A DNA stretch of 64,000 nt from Berberis thunbergii (lineage: Eukaryota; Streptophyta; Magnoliopsida; Ranunculales; Berberidaceae), in NCBI GenBank assembly GCA_003290165.1, contig QNQO01008284.1, forward strand, positions 62,001-126,000, given 5' to 3'. Under the pieces are notes generated by a model. It saw only the letters and a program-made list of their open reading frames with translations. It did no database searches and was not told the DNA's origin. Made by a program: the position numbers and the translations under genes. Shown in pieces: positions 36,743-48,988 of the stretch (position 1 is its first letter; each line of letters begins with the position of its first letter).

Positions 36743-39375
36743 GACCTCTAAGAACAACAGAAGGTACTCTATTTAGAAGAAAAACAGACGTTTTAACTGC
36801 TTCATCCCAGAATTTCATGGGAAGTGATGCATGAGCAAGAAGAGTAAGGGCGGACTCTATGATGTGTCTGTGTTTCCTCTCAGCCACACCATTCTGTTGA
36901 TGTGTAGTTGGGCAGGCAAGTCTATGCTGGATCCCATGTTGAGCAAGCAACTTAGAAATATACCTATACTCCCCTCCCCAATCAGACTGAACACTTTTGA
37001 TGGGAAGACCAAACTCTAACTCAACTTGGGCTTTAAATTTAAGAAAAGTGGAGAAAGCATCAGACTTATTTTGTAATAGAAAAACCCAAGTGAAACGACT
37101 GAAAGCATCGATAAAATGAATGTAATACTTGAACCCAAATGAAGAGGTGGTAGAAGCAGGTCCCCAGAGGTCAGTATGAATTAATTCCAAGGGTTTTGTA
37201 TACACAGTAGATGACTTGGAAAAAGGAAGTTTATGTATTTTGCCTAAGTAGCAAGAGGAACAGAGACTCATATTGTCATGTGTAGGAACTGAAATGTTAC
37301 AAGTAGTAAGTATGGTTTTGACCAGTGGAAAAGACGGATGGCCTAACCTAGCATGCCACAAACACAAAATATCAGAGGACTTAGCAGCATGATAACTAGA
37401 ATGACAGACATTCTGATTGACTAATTGCTGAGAAATATCAGAATGCTGAAATGAATGCAGCGGAGAACTGCTGAGAAGGACTATGGAAATACTAAGAAGA
37501 ATTGCTGAATTGCTGAGAAGTATGCTGAGTGGGACTACTGGAATGCTGAGCAGAATGCTGAGGACTACTGAAATGCTGAGCTGAAGGCTGAGCAGCATGC
37601 TGAGAAGAGTGCTGAGGACTACTGGAATGCTGAGTAGAATACTGAGCAGAATGTTGAGCAGCATGCTGAGAAGAATGCTGAGGGCTACTGGAATGCTGAG
37701 AGTAGTGCTGAGCAGTATGCTGAGCATGCTGAGAACTACTGGAATGCTGAGCTGAACGCTGAGGACTACTGGAATGCTGAATATAGTGCTGAGCATGATG
37801 ACTAGAATGCTGAGAATGCTGAGAATACTGAGGACTACTAGAATGCTGGGAAGAAGGCTGAGCAAGACAAACTGGATTGTGAAATTGCTGACCCGTACTA
37901 CTACTAGAATGCTGAACTAGAGAGGCAGACTTTTCATCAGAAAGAACCATTGACGGAAACACATATAGACCTCCCTTAAGTGTCCCTTCCAGAAGAATTT
38001 GTTGTGTGACCTGATCCTTGACAAAACAGATATCAGGATGAAACTCAAAGAAGACATTGTTATCCCTAGCAAACCTAGACACACTCAATAAATTCTTGGT
38101 TAACTGAGGGACTTGAAGAATATTTCTGAGATGGAAAATTCTTGAAGAATGCTGAGTAAGAAAAGAGGACTGACCGATGTTTTCAATTGGTAAAGCAGTG
38201 CCATCACCCACAAAAAGTTGCTCATTGCCATGATAAGGCATGGCATTCATCAAGTTTTGAGGTGTGCAATGATCAGTGGCTCCTGAATCAGGATACCACC
38301 TAGTATCAGTGTGAGGCTGCATCTGAGGTGTTGAAACATTGGCTTGTATCTGAAATGGAGAATCAGCTCTCCAAGAAGGATGAGGAGATTGACTTGTAGA
38401 CGCAGAGAAGACCTGCCTTGGATTTGATGATTGAGATGAAAAACCAGAACTCCATGGACTTGAAACAGATTCATCAAACCTATTGTAACATTTTAATGCA
38501 ATGTGACCAAGTTTGCCACAGATTTGACATTGAGGACAAGTTGATTGAGAACTAGCTCCAGATGGCCGAAAATTTCTTCCAGATCTGGCACCTCTGTGAT
38601 TGTGAGATCCTCTAGACTGAGGTCTCCAACTGTGTGAGCTAGACACAAAAGACCTAGGTGAAGGTCTGTATGAAGACTGAGCCAAATTGACAGAGATGTC
38701 AAGATCTTTTGTATGTCTCTCAATTCTAGCTTCTTGAGCAAGTACAAGAGACTCTATTTCAGCAACACTATACTCGTCAGATCTTGAGCTTACTGAAACC
38801 ACAAAAGTGTCATAAATCTGTGGTAAACTATCAAAGATGGCATTGACATAATCTCTAGAAGACAATGGATGTCCGACTGATGCTAGTTGATCAGTAATGG
38901 CTTTGAGTTTCAACAAATAGGCATTGATGGACATATCGCCTTTCTTGAGATGTTGTAGTTGATTCCTAAGCTGAGAAATCTTGGCGACTGTCTGTGAGTT
39001 GAAGAAGACCTCAAGAACTTGCCAAACATGTGCTGAGGTTAGACATCCTACTAACCTGGTAAGTAGAGACTCTGTCATGGAAGAAAGTAGCCAAGATAGC
39101 AGTAATTGATCTTGCTGTTCCCAAGTAACAAATTCAGGATTAACATAATTGCTGGCTTGATCTTCATTAGAAATAAATTGTGCTGGAGATGAGTCTTTTT
39201 CAAGAAATCTTTGAAGCTTGTGTCCTCTAATGGTTGCCAAAACTTGTTGTTTCCACAGTAAGTGGTTTTGTTCACTCAGCTTGACAGACAATGCATGTGT
39301 GAACATGACAGGTTTAGACTCTGCTAAAGCAGAGTTAGAGAATGGTGTAGCACTAGATGATGTTGCATCTGCCAT
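36743..39375 (-). pseudogene. Copia 1 gag-protease-integrase coding part
   Basis: The start ATG is at 39,373-39,375. The gag (UBN2/Retrotran_gag type) includes LSEQNHLLWKQQV. The zinc knuckle CQICGKLGHIALKC is at residues 283-296 and the protease motif DSGA at 363-366. A Gln/His/Ser repeat (HSSSPQ units, about residue 500 onward) follows. The gag frame ends at 37,492. The integrase continues in another frame from about 37,480: LWHARLGHP (zinc-binding region), LIHTDLWGP, KSVQSDWGGEY and NGVAERKHRHI carry the D-D-E residues. The frame change falls inside the HSSSPQ repeat, so it is probably a repeat-length slip. Integrase stops at the hAT insertion. Confidence 0.9.
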
Positions 39376-39420
39376 TAGACTAACTATGATAAACTGAGAA
39401 GAAGGAGATGAAGAGACGAC

Positions 39421-39433
39421 TGCTCTGATACCA
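39421..39433 (-). other. Primer-binding site of Copia 1
   Basis: The minus strand reads TGGTATCAGAGCA directly after the 5' LTR, complementary to the 3' end of initiator tRNA-Met, the usual Copia primer. Confidence 0.9.
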
Positions 39434-39618
39434 TGTTATAATCTAAGACAGATTATGATATGAGAAAGTTCTGTATATTTCACACAAAAGAATTGTACAA
39501 TGTACATTATTTATATAGACATTCTAATGTCTGATTAGCTAGCAAAACAAACTAACAGACAGCTTAACAAACTAACTAACTAATTTACACTTTTTGATTC
39601 CTCTGTTATTGCTTAACA
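39434..39618 (-). repeat. 5' LTR of Copia 1
   Basis: 185 bp, TG...CA ends, partner of 33,230-33,422 and about 98% identical to it outside the 8-bp indel. Confidence 0.95.
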
Positions 39619-40197
39619 AGTTTCATCAGCACCATTGTAGTTAACTGTGCCGTCTTAGTTCATGATGAATCTGAATTCTTTTTCTAGGGCGGAATTTGCA
39701 ATAATCTAGAGTGAGTGAAATATTTGTGACATGTACTATTGTTATGAGCTGCTCATAAATACGCATAAAGACACTGGAGAGGTCCCTCTGGCTGATGAGA
39801 ATGCCAAGCGACGGTTTGAAAGTCTAGTAACGATAATGTTATTCGGGGACTCCCAAAGGAAGACGCAACTGTTCTAAGTAAAGTCTGCAATCTAAATACA
39901 AGTGAATATTTCTTGTTCCTCTTGCAATGAAATAAGAAGATTTGAAGTGAATATTTCTTGTTCCTCAACAATAAGAAAGGTTCTAAAAATATAACGTGTA
40001 TTGATCACAATTGACAAGTACTTTTAACAAGTCATTTTGACAAGCATTTGGGCTTTAAAAAAAAAATCTAAACTATTAATTGCATTGTTGTGAAATTGGT
40101 CTTAACTGAAAGGCTACGGCAAAGTAATTTAACAACTGTGTGGTACTATTTTCTGAATTTCACAATTGTATTTTCGACTGGCCTGGCCTTTGTCATA
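39619..40197. other. Spacer between the two Copia elements
   Basis: There is no gene. A 23-bp direct repeat GTGAATATTTCTTGTTCCTC occurs at about 39,902 and 39,948. It is probably original intergenic DNA downstream of the PP2C gene. Confidence 0.5.
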
Positions 40198-40429
40198 TGA
40201 AAGTTTTATAGTTTTATCATTTGATAATTTTTGGCACATCAAATTCCTTGCCTTTTATTGATATCTCATGGTTACATATAAAGTGAAAATCCACCACGCA
40301 AAATAAGGATACAAGCTAAACATAAGGAAGTTAACCCAAAATAAAAACTAAGTATAAGGAGAGAAAATCTCCAACAAATACAATATTCCTAGCATATTTC
40401 TAGCCTGAAGATATCATATCTTGCCAACA
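40198..40429 (-). repeat. Left LTR of Copia 2, contains the empty CACTA site
   Basis: 232 bp. It holds CAATATTCCTAGCATA at about 40,381-40,396, the uninterrupted version of the CACTA 3 target in the other LTR. Confidence 0.9.
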
Positions 40430-40659
40430 CTCTCCCTCAAGTTGATGCATGAAGATTTCGAATGTCCAACTTATCGAGAAAAGACGCAAATTGTTTCTTT
40501 TCGATAGCTTTGGTGAATATATCAGCCAATTGATCACCAATGGACATAGTGAATAGAAATGAGACCATCTTGGATAGCATCCTGAACGAGATGACAATCC
40601 ACTTCTATGTGCTTAGTACGTTCATGAAACACCGGACTAGCTGCGATATGCATGGCAGC

Positions 40660-42197
40660 TTAACTATCACAATATACACGCATAGGTCGTGTATGAGTGA
40701 CTCCCAACGAGGATAATAGACCCTTCAACCATTTAAGCTCACACGTGAGCGTTGCCAGATAGCGATACTCGGCCTCAGCAGAAGACCGAGAAACCGTGTG
40801 TTGTTTATTCGTTTTCCACAAGATTGGTGAAGTCCCAAGAAACACAAAATACCCGGTAATGGACCGGCGAGTGACTGGACAACTAGCCCAATCAGAGTCA
40901 CAGTAGCCATGTAGTTGAACGTCGGTGTTAGCGTGTAAGAGAATTTCCCTGTCCAGGATATCCTTTGATATAGCAGACCACTCGTAAAGTTGCTTCCCAA
41001 TGACGGGTCCGCGGTGATTGCATGAATTGAGCCAATGTATGAACTGAATAGCACAACTCAGGACGTGTAATTGTGAGGTAAATCAATCGTCCAACAAAAC
41101 GACGATACTGCTCCTGATTGGCCATGAAAGGGTTGTTATCTAAAGCAAATCCATGATTCTGCTCCAGTGGAATAGTGGTTGGTTTGGCGCCTAACTTTCC
41201 TGTTTTTGCGACTATGTCCAACGCATATTTGCATTGAGATAAAAATATCCCTTCGGCACCACACGCGACTTCAATCCCCAAGAAGTACTTCAATTTACCA
41301 AGATCTTTCACGTGAAAACAATCATTGAGATATTCCTTAAATCGAGCTAACATTCCCGAATCATCTCCTACTATAATCAAATCATCAACATACACAAGAA
41401 CAACCACAATAGTACCATTCCGTTTAAACGTAAACAAAGAATAATCAGAATAAGACTGAAGGAATCCATAAGTTTTTAATGCAGATGAGAGTATAGCAAA
41501 CCAATTTCGGGGTGCCTGCCGCAAACCATAAAGAGATTTCCATAATCGGCACACTTTCCTAAGAGATGAGCCCGAAAAGCCATGGGTGGCCGCATATAAA
41601 CTTCTTCGTCAAGGTCCCCATGTAAAAATGCATTACGAACATCCATTTGATGCAAATCCCAATTCTTTTCGGCGGCCACTGCTAACAGAACTCTTACTGT
41701 GGCCATTTTAGCAATAGAAGCAAACGTTTCATTGTAATCGATCTCTATTTTCTGATTGTTCCCAAGCACCACCAGGCGTGCTTTATGACGCTCAATTGAG
41801 CCATCGAAATTGTACTTCGTTTTGTAAACCCATTTGCAACCGATGGGTTTATTCCCAGAAGGCAAAGTCTCCACAGTTCACGTCCCATTATCTTCGAGAG
41901 CCTTTATTTCTTCTTGCATAACAGTGCGCCATTTGTCATGTTTGACAGCTTCAGAAAACGGGTAGGCTTAGTCTCGGCTGTAATAGCTGCCAAAAAATGA
42001 CGATGTGATGCAGAAAAAATATCACTACTTACATAATTAGCTATGGGATAGGGAGTACCTAAGGACAACTGAGAAGTAGGATTTGGTGTGACGGGATCGT
42101 GGCAGTGAGCGGTGTGACACACATAGTCCTGTAAACGGCTCGGATGATGCCGTGTTCGTTGTGTACGGTCTTGTGTAGCACTAGGAGCAATGGACAC
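40660..42197 (-). pseudogene. Copia 2 reverse transcriptase-RNase H remnant
   Basis: The minus strand carries a pre-RT linker (about 42,197-41,904). The first half of RVT_2 follows (41,874-41,550: KWVYKTKYNFDGSIERHKAR and HQMDVRNAFLHGDL) and then, after a frame change near 41,550, WKSLYGLRQAPRNWF, VLVYVDDLIIVGDD and KYFLGIEVACG to about 40,990. RNase H is at 40,845-40,660 in another frame (VSRSSAEAEYRYLA, VYCDS) and ends at a TAA where the family has Gln (CDSQAAMHIA), a C-to-T change. It is dead. Confidence 0.9.
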
Positions 42198-42429
42198 GGA
42201 TTAAACAATGAAAGTTTTATAGTTTTATCATTTGATAGTTTTTGACACCTCAAATTCCTTGCCTTTCATTGATATCTCATGGTTACATATATAGTGAAAA
42301 CCCACCACTCAAAATAAGGATACAAGCTAAACATAAGGAAGTTAACCCAAAATAAAGACTAAGTATAAAAAGAGAAAATCTTCTACAAATGCAATATTCA
42401 CTATAAAAAAAAAGTCAAATCATCAACGG

Positions 42430-42950
42430 CAAAAAAACCGTTACTCATTGAGCTAAAACTGTAGCTAAAAGGAATCAGCGACGGCAAAACAACCGTCGCA
42501 AAACCGTAGCTAATTCATTCGCTGCTATTTGAATCAGCAACGGCAAACTTATCGTGGCTAATTCGCCACGGCATAAAACCGTCGCTAATTTGAAACGTGT
42601 GGTCGCTAAAGTTATTTAATATTTTGGCTACAACTGTGGCAAAATAAAACTAGCGACGGTATTTGTCGTCGCTAAGTTACAAATTCAAATGGTTATCAGC
42701 GACGGTATTGGCCGTGGCTAGTTAGCAACGGTAAGAAAGCCATCGCTAAAGTGTAAATCCAAATGGACATTAGCGACGTTTTTTGCTAAATAGCGACGGT
42801 ATTTGCCGTCGCTATTTAGCGACCATTTTTTTGTCGTCGCTATTTAGCGACGATTTTTTGTAATTGCAAATCTAATTGACAAAACAGCCACGGTATTTGC
42901 CGTGGCTATTTAGGGACAACTTTGTTGCAAATCATATTGACAAATGAAAT
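42430..42950. repeat. Subterminal array, CACTA 3 left end
   Basis: About fifteen copies of TAGCGACGGTATTTGCCGTC-type palindromes, with GCCACGG variants. The core differs from the AACGGTTTTAAACCGTT core of the inner and outer CACTA elements, so this is a separate family. Confidence 0.9.
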
Positions 42951-43559
42951 TTACAAATTATAAATTACAAATTATAATTCATTTTTTATAATGTAATTAG
43001 CTATTAATGATTGTCCATTTTGAAAATTAATATCAACTACCAGAAATAAACTTGATTGATCAAAATTATAACAAAAATTACACAATCTCTAGAATATCAT
43101 ACAAAAATTACAAGAAAATTTACAAAGAATCCATACAGAAATGACAAAAAACCACAAAATTTTTTTTTCGATCTATAGAATATCGGAAATCAAAGATATC
43201 CGAGATCTGAGATATAAGATCTCAAATCATCCGAGATCTCATATCAGAGATCTCAGATCTCCGAGAGAGAGGCGGCTGGGATCGGTGTCGAGGAAGCCGC
43301 GGGTTTCTCCTCTGTGGGTTTCTTCTCTGGAGGTTGAGAGAAAATTTTTTGTTGAGATAAATTTTTGTATAAGTTGGTTTGTAGAGAAAATTTAAATTTA
43401 TGTAGAGAGAGGTAATTATAGGGGATTGGTTGTGTTAGTTTCACGCGGATCGGTGACGTGGTTTGATTTAGTGCGTTGGATTGAGCTAAAGTTTTGGGTG
43501 TTATTGACGGTTGAGATGAGATTTTACACGGATCGGTGACTCTTTTTCTTAAAACAATT

Positions 43560-43880
43560 AGCAACGGTTTGCTGCGGTCGCTAATAAAAAAATATCTAAA
43601 TCCTAGCCATGGTTTGTCGCCATAGCTAAATTCTTTAGTGTAAATTTTTTTTTTTCAAAATATCAATTAGCAACGGTTTTTAGCCGTCGCTAATAAAAAA
43701 ATCTAAAACTTAGCCACGGTTTTTTGCCGCAGCTAAAATCTTTAATGCATAAATGTTTTTAAAAAAAAAACAATTATCGACGATTTTTTGCCGTCGCTGT
43801 TATTTTTTTAAAATCAATTAGCGACGGTTGTTTACCGTCGCTAATATAAAAATAATGTTAATTTTAAAAAAATTAATTAG
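43560..43880. repeat. Internal palindrome array in CACTA 3
   Basis: TAGCAACGGTTTGCTGCGGTC, TAGCGACGGTTGTTTACCGT and similar motifs lie away from either end, adjacent to the first copy of the duplication. This suggests an old element end was internalised by rearrangement. Confidence 0.8.
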
Positions 43881-44159
43881 CGAGTAGCAAATAATTCATA
43901 TAAATTTGTATTTAAAAATAATTAATGACATACTTACTGGGTACCCAACTTTTCTTCGGACATCTTTTTTTTTCAAAACTTTTATGGCCATGGCATGAAT
44001 CCGAGTGGCAAAGTTACGATCCCATAGAGCACCTATTACTATATTGTGAATGAATCCTCCGCAACTCCCATACCACAAACTCAATCGAGACATGTTTAGG
44101 TGGTATCGAAACTATGATTTCTGATCTTCGACTTCAACCCTTCGTCTGTGTAAGAGAAG

Positions 44160-44660
44160 GAGAGATCGTGATCTTCGATTTCGACCCGTCGTCTGTAAGG
44201 TAGATCAAGATATGATCTGATCTGAGATCAGATCTGATCAAAGATCTGATCATATCTTCTTCTTCGATCTGATCTGATCTCAGATCTGATCAAGATCATA
44301 TCTTCTTCTTCGATCTTGATCAAGATCTTATCTTCTTCTTCGATCTTGATCATATCTTCTTCTTCGATCTGATCTAATCTCAGATCTGATCAAGATCATA
44401 TCTTCTTCTTCGATCTTGATCATATCTTATCTTCTTCTTCGATCTTGATCATATCTTCTTCTTCGATATTGATCTTGATCATATCTTGATCAAGATATGA
44501 TCAAGATCTGATCATATCTTCTTCTTCGATCTGATCTGATCTGATATGATCTCAAATCTGAGATCTGATATGATCTTCTTCGATCTGATCATATCTTCGA
44601 TCGATTTGATCAAAGATCTGATCTGATCTGATCTTCTTCGATCTGATCTGTTCTTCAAAC
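44160..44660. repeat. GATC-rich minisatellite in CACTA 3
   Basis: Tandem, partly inverted copies of ATCTTCTTCTTCGATCTTGA and GATCTGATCTGATCT words. The array is dense in the GATC tetramer and in short palindromes (AGATCTGATC, CTTGATCAAG). There is no coding potential. Confidence 0.9.
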
Positions 44661-45279
44661 ATTTCTTCTGTAAACTAAATAAGAGAATGCGATCTGGGAA
44701 AGAACCATTGGATGCGATCAGGGAGAGAACCATTGGATCAAGGAGACATTTCTTCTATAAACTCTCACAACAAATCAAATCGAAAACTCTGGCTCTGGCT
44801 CGGACGGTTGGCTGTGATGGCGAGGAAGACGATGGGGACGACAACAACTGTTGGGCTGCGATGTCGTTGGGGTATGTGAGGATGGGTGAGAGGGTAAACG
44901 GTCTGTGAATGGTTGACGTAGGAGAAGGAGATGATGATGATGGTCTGTGATTAGGTTTGGTTCAAAAAACCAATTAGCAATTAGGAAAAGGCGGGGAAGG
45001 GAGGGGAAAGGGAGGCGGTCGGGATGGGTGTCGAGTGAGAGTTTTATCCCCGCTTTGGGTTTCTTCTCTGCTGCTGGGGTCTTCTCTATCACGGTGGTTG
45101 AGTTGGTTTATATAGAGAGAGAGGTAATTGAAGGGGATTGGTTGAGTTGGTTTCACACGGATCGGTGACGTGGTTTGCTTGAGTGCATTGGATTGAGCTA
45201 AAGTTTTTGGGTGTTATTGACAGTTGCGTTTGATTGAGCTAATTTTTTTGTGCAAAATAATTTTTTTTTAATATTATAT

Positions 45280-45412
45280 TAGGGACGGTTTTTTGCCGTA
45301 GCTAATAAAATATTATTTGTAAGAGTTAGCGACTGTTATTTGTCGTCGCTACTTGTTATATATATATATATATTTAAATCAATTAGCTACTGTATGTTTG
45401 CGTCGCTTAATG

Positions 45413-45450
<38 letters not shown>

Positions 45451-46165
45451 TTTAATAAAATCCATTAGCTACGGTAGAAACCATTAGCTACGGTAGGAAA
45501 CCGTAGCTAATGAGTTTTATTTGTAAAACTTAGCGACGACACTTTTACCGTCGCTAAATGTTTTTATATAAATTAAGAAAAAACAATTAGCTACGGTAGG
45601 AAACCGTGGCTAATGAATTTTATTTGTAAACCTTAGCGACGACACTTTTGCCGTCACTAAATGTTTTTATATAAATTTAAAAAAAAATACAATTAGCTAC
45701 GATAGGAAACCGTGGCTAATGAATTTTATTTGTAAAACTTAGCGACGACACTTTTGCCGTCGTTAAATGTTTTTTATATAAATTTTTGTTTTTTTAAAAA
45801 CCATTAGCTACGGTAGACCGTAGCTAATGAGTTTTATTTGTAAAACTTAGCGACGGCTCTTGTGCCGTCGCTAAATGTTTATATATATATTTAAAAACCC
45901 ATTAGCGACGGTAACCTACCATAGCTAACGAGTTTTATTTGTAAAACTTAGCGACGGCTAAAATACCGTCGCTATTACAAGCTTTAGCAACATCTTATGC
46001 CGTCGCAAATTATTTTGCGACGGTTTTTTATACGTATGAGGTGAAATAGTATCAGAGACAGTAGTGACGGTTGGATGCCGTCGCTAATCTTTTAATTTGC
46101 CGTAGCTATTGTTTTAATTAGCGATGGTATTAAAAACTGTCGCTAGTTTCCGTAGCTAGTAATGC
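45280..46165. repeat. Subterminal array, CACTA 3 right end, with TA microsatellites
   Basis: Repeated modules of about 120 bases, each pairing an ATTAGCTACGGTAGGAAACC motif with a TTAGCGACGACACTTTTGCC motif, occur at least five times. TA dinucleotide runs lie at 45,357-45,373 and 45,413-45,446. Confidence 0.9.
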
Positions 46166-46224
46166 GTTTTCTTGTAGTGATTCCTAGCATATTCCTAGAT
46201 CGAAGATACCGTATATTGCCAACA

Positions 46225-46921
46225 GCGTGCATATTCCATTGTCTTTGCAAAACTAGTTGATGAAAACTTTGTCCAAGCGCTTTAAGATTTTAAAGAAGCA
46301 TTGCCAAAATCACATTCAAGTTCAAAGGAAAGAGTAACAAAGGAGAAGTAATATGTAAAATAATGGGAATACATTTTTATTTGCATATAAATGCTCGTAG
46401 ATGCAACAAAAAATAAATCAGATCGTTACTGGGTAATGCATGCGAAAATCAGAAGGGGTGTTGAACCAAAAACCAAAAACCAAAACGAAAAATTAGATGG
46501 ACTCACTACATATTGTGTATAGATGTTTGTACTGGTAGGTATAACAACTCCATCTTTGAACTTGTATCGTGTATTAGATAAAGATATCTGTACTATTTGT
46601 TAATACAACTTTCAACGCTTTGGAAATGCAATGGACCAAGCTGAGCACCAGAGAACCATATTGATTAAATCATATTTGATATAAAAATGTTCATTCAATG
46701 CTTAACCACTCCTTTGAACACGAGGTCTGTTCAAATTATGAAAACGTATAGTCTATTGTAGTCAAATTTCAGCCAAAATGTGAAAGCCAAATATATAACA
46801 AAATCATGTGGAGTTGGACAAGTCAAAGCCTCCCTTTCGGAATGCAAGAAAAGGTAAAGTCCACAAATTTTTTCTTCGACTTGTTTTCAGATGAAGAAAA
46901 AGTCTGATGAAGAGATCACCA
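46225..46921. other. Intergenic, upstream of the Ser-rich gene
   Basis: There is no gene. It contains the probable promoter of the gene at 47,037. Confidence 0.5.
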
Positions 46922-46930
46922 TATATATAA
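46922..46930 (+). promoter_or_regulatory. TATA box of the Ser-rich small gene
   Basis: TATATATAA lies 107 bases upstream of the ATG, in a good position for a start site near 46,955. Confidence 0.6.
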
Positions 46931-46960
46931 GAACACAGGAGAAGCCAACCTTATAATAGC

Positions 46961-46984
46961 ATGAACCAAAAACCACTTCACTGA
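46961..46984 (+). CDS. Possible upstream ORF in the leader (7 codons plus stop)
   Basis: ATGAACCAAAAACCACTTCA followed by CTGA encodes MNQKPLH. It lies between the predicted start site and the main ATG, and it may lower translation of the main frame if transcription starts upstream of 46,961. Confidence 0.35.
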   Translation: MNQKPLH

Positions 46985-47036
46985 AAAATTAGTCTTTCTT
47001 CCCAATCAAATTTCCTGCCTCAGAGAGACTCACAAA

Positions 47037-47357
47037 ATGGAAAGAAACAGAATCCCACAATCCCCCAGTACTGTTTTTGGGCGCGAAGCTCCGATAAAAC
47101 AGTCGGTTTATGGGAAGAATTCAAGTGGAAGAAACAATTTCATGGCATCTTCTCCTAGCCAATATTCTTCTGGCTTATTCCGGTCTAGTTCATCAACATC
47201 AGGACCTCGTTACATGTCGAAAAAGCAACGAGCCAGTAAAGAGCTTCTACGGAGGGCACTGTCGCCACCAACTCGTGGTGGTGGTTATCTTCGTACTCAT
47301 CGGTGGTGGAACTTTCGACCTACACCTAGTCGTCTTTCTATGATGTCTATGCACTAG
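47037..47357 (+). CDS. Small basic Ser-rich protein, unidentified
   Basis: 106 codons, no intron, start context CAAAATGGAA. The protein is basic and Ser/Arg-rich: a Ser-rich middle (SSGLFRSSSSTSG), a KKQRASKELLRRALSPPTRG motif and a C-terminal HRWWNFRPTPSRLSMM block. No signal peptide or membrane segment is visible. I believe related short plant proteins with an RRAL-PP and WWNFRPTPSRLS end exist, but I cannot name a function. A TATA box, a leader of plausible length and a biased but non-repetitive composition support a real gene in a region otherwise full of transposons. Confidence 0.7.
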   Translation: MERNRIPQSPSTVFGREAPIKQSVYGKNSSGRNNFMASSPSQYSSGLFRSSSSTSGPRYMSKKQRASKELLRRALSPPTRGGGYLRTHRWWNFRPTPSRLSMMSMH

Positions 47358-48549
47358 GTGCAGGTTTGCATTTTAGGAGTTGTGTGTCGTAAGAGCTTGT
47401 ACATATGTTTTGATGGGGGAGTTTAATTATATGTGTAAACAATTGTTTCTTCAATACAATTTGTTAAAATTTATTACTTTCTTAGAATGATAAATTAATT
47501 TCTTAGTATATTGTATAATAATGCATTCCGCATGTTAAATTGCAAAAAATAATGCAAGTCTTATAATTTGTCAAACAATTTTAAGGTTAACTTGCAAATT
47601 GAGATTGATAGAGTTGCAACTTGCATTCTCAAACAATCCTACCGTGTGGGAGTGGGATTTTTTTGTTGTTGTTTATTTTCTCTTAATGAAGTGTAATTAC
47701 TTGCAAGTTGTAAGTACAGACGAAGATGAGATTGTTGATATTCCTGAGGTATAAAACGAAGAGTTATTAGAAGATAAAAAAAAGGCAATATTTAACGATA
47801 TGAAAAGCAATTTGGCCAGGAGATCGCTCAAGGTGATAAAGCTCTGGATCAGGCCTTGAACGAAGTCATCCATGAGACAAGTATGGAGATAGAGGATGAT
47901 CACTCATTGAATGAGGTTATCCATGAACCAAATTCGAGCACAATGGTCCCTCAAGAGGCTCTTTGGAACAGAAAAGGTGATGAGGATAATGACGAAAATC
48001 ACTCCAATAGTTTTGAAGCAATGAATGCATATAGTGATGATATAGCGGAGCCAATGAAACCTCAGGAGTTTTATGATATTGGAGATCGAATTGTTGGACG
48101 AAAAGAATACGAGCTATCTAATAAAAGAAGCTGAAGCAAATTATGTTCAAAGCCTTCGTTGATCCACTAGACATAGAAAATGTAACAAATACATGGAATA
48201 TACTTCAAAACAAAGAAAAATGTAATTAACTTATCAATTTTAGTGATTCATGAGATGTGCAAAATCTTGTTGTGATGTCTCTCCCTCTAGAGAGGTGTTG
48301 TACTTTAATTTCTTATTATTAATATAAAGGTCAAGGGATCCTTAAAACAATACATGCTTTCAAAAATATTTTTTTTGGTAGAAATTCAGTCTATTAACCT
48401 CTTTTTAAAGCTGCAATTGTTTGCTTGATTGCAGAAATATAAGCTGCCAAAAGTATGAAAAAAAAAAAAATGGAGAACATGAATCTATGATCTCTATGGG
48501 TCAAAATTGTAAAAATGTTTTCTTAGGTTGGAAACAAAACATATATGGT
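47358..48549. other. Intergenic; one weak acidic ORF
   Basis: A plus-strand open frame at 47,856-48,134 (EVIHETSMEIEDDH, acidic) follows a DEDEIVDIPE-like stretch at about 47,720. It could be a remnant of a transposase-derived gene, but there is no diagnostic motif. Nothing else is seen. Confidence 0.4.
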
Positions 48550-48988
48550 TAGGGCTGAACAAAAAACCGATCAAACCGATTAAACCGACCGAACTGATCT
48601 AAACCGAACCGATTGGTTTGGTTTAAATTCGGTTCGGATCGGTTTCGGTTTAAAAAAATTCAAAACTGAAGTGGTCGGTTCGATTTTCGGTTTCTATCTA
48701 ATTTTAACCGACCAAACCGAACCGACCGAATATATATAATAAATAATATATATTTTATATATAAATAATATAATATGTTTAAAATAGTCGGTCGGTTCGG
48801 TTTTATTTCGGTTTTGGTTCGATTTTAGTCGGTTCGGTTTGGTTACGATTTGCATAAATTAGAATCGGTTCGGTTTCGGATCGGTTTTATTAATGGTCGG
48901 TTCGGTTCGGTTTCGGTTTGAAAATTTTAAACCGACTTTGTTCATGGTTTAGGTGAAAACCGAACCGTCGGTTCGATTTTCAGCTCTA
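48550..48988. mobile_element. hAT-like MITE made of CGGTTCGGTTT words
   Basis: The ends TAGGGCTGAACA and TTTTCAGCTCTA are imperfect inverse copies. Flanks TATATGGT (48,542-48,549) and TACATGAT (48,989-48,996) match at six of eight positions with two transitions, consistent with an aged 8-bp duplication. The interior is mostly AACCGAACCGACC / GGTTCGGTTTCGG arrays around a TA-rich centre. Confidence 0.75.

Larger units (their letters stand above)
33230..39618 (-). mobile_element. Ty1/Copia LTR retrotransposon 1, nested
   Basis: LTRs lie at 33,230-33,422 and 39,434-39,618, both TGTTATAATC...TGCTTAACA. They are flanked by the 5-bp duplication AGTTT (33,225-33,229 and 39,619-39,623). The element reads on the minus strand: primer-binding site next to the right LTR and polypurine tract next to the left LTR. 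It encodes gag, protease, integrase, reverse transcriptase and RNase H in Copia order. A 1,230-bp hAT element with its 8-bp duplication interrupts the integrase C-terminal region. Without it, the element is 5.15 kb. The LTRs differ by three transitions and one 8-bp AAAC-repeat indel, so the insertion is young. Confidence 0.97.
43400..45227. repeat. Diverged internal duplication in CACTA 3
   Basis: Positions 43,400-43,515 and 45,110-45,227 are about 88% alike (shared GGTAATT, GGGGATTGGTTG, CGGATCGGTGACGTGGTTTG, GATTGAGCTAAAGTTTT). Similarity continues weakly to the left (43,262-43,330 against 45,010-45,070, with GGGTTTCTTCTCTG in both). The flanks look like a 5' UTR or promoter of a plant gene copied twice. 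Confidence 0.8.
42399..46179. mobile_element. CACTA element 3, transposase-less, in a Copia LTR
   Basis: It starts CACTATAAAAAAAAAG at 42,399 and ends CTTGTAGTG at 46,179, flanked by ATT (42,396-42,398 and 46,180-46,182). The sister LTR shows the empty site CAATATTCCTAGC with a single ATT, so both boundaries and the 3-bp duplication are confirmed internally. Length is 3,781 bp. There is no transposase. It contains palindromic GCGACGG/CCGTCGC arrays, an internal duplication and a GATC-rich satellite. Confidence 0.95.
40198..46224 (-). mobile_element. Ty1/Copia LTR retrotransposon 2, deleted and nested
   Basis: The left LTR is at 40,198-40,429 (TGAAAGTTTTATAG...TTGCCAACA). The right LTR starts at 42,209, is split at 42,398 by a CACTA element and resumes at 46,183-46,224. 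A polypurine-like CTCTCCCTCAA abuts the left LTR, so the element reads on the minus strand. Only part of reverse transcriptase and RNase H remains. Gag, protease, integrase and the primer-binding site are missing. No 5-bp duplication is evident (TCATA against GCGTG). LTR divergence is clearly higher than in Copia 1. Confidence 0.88.
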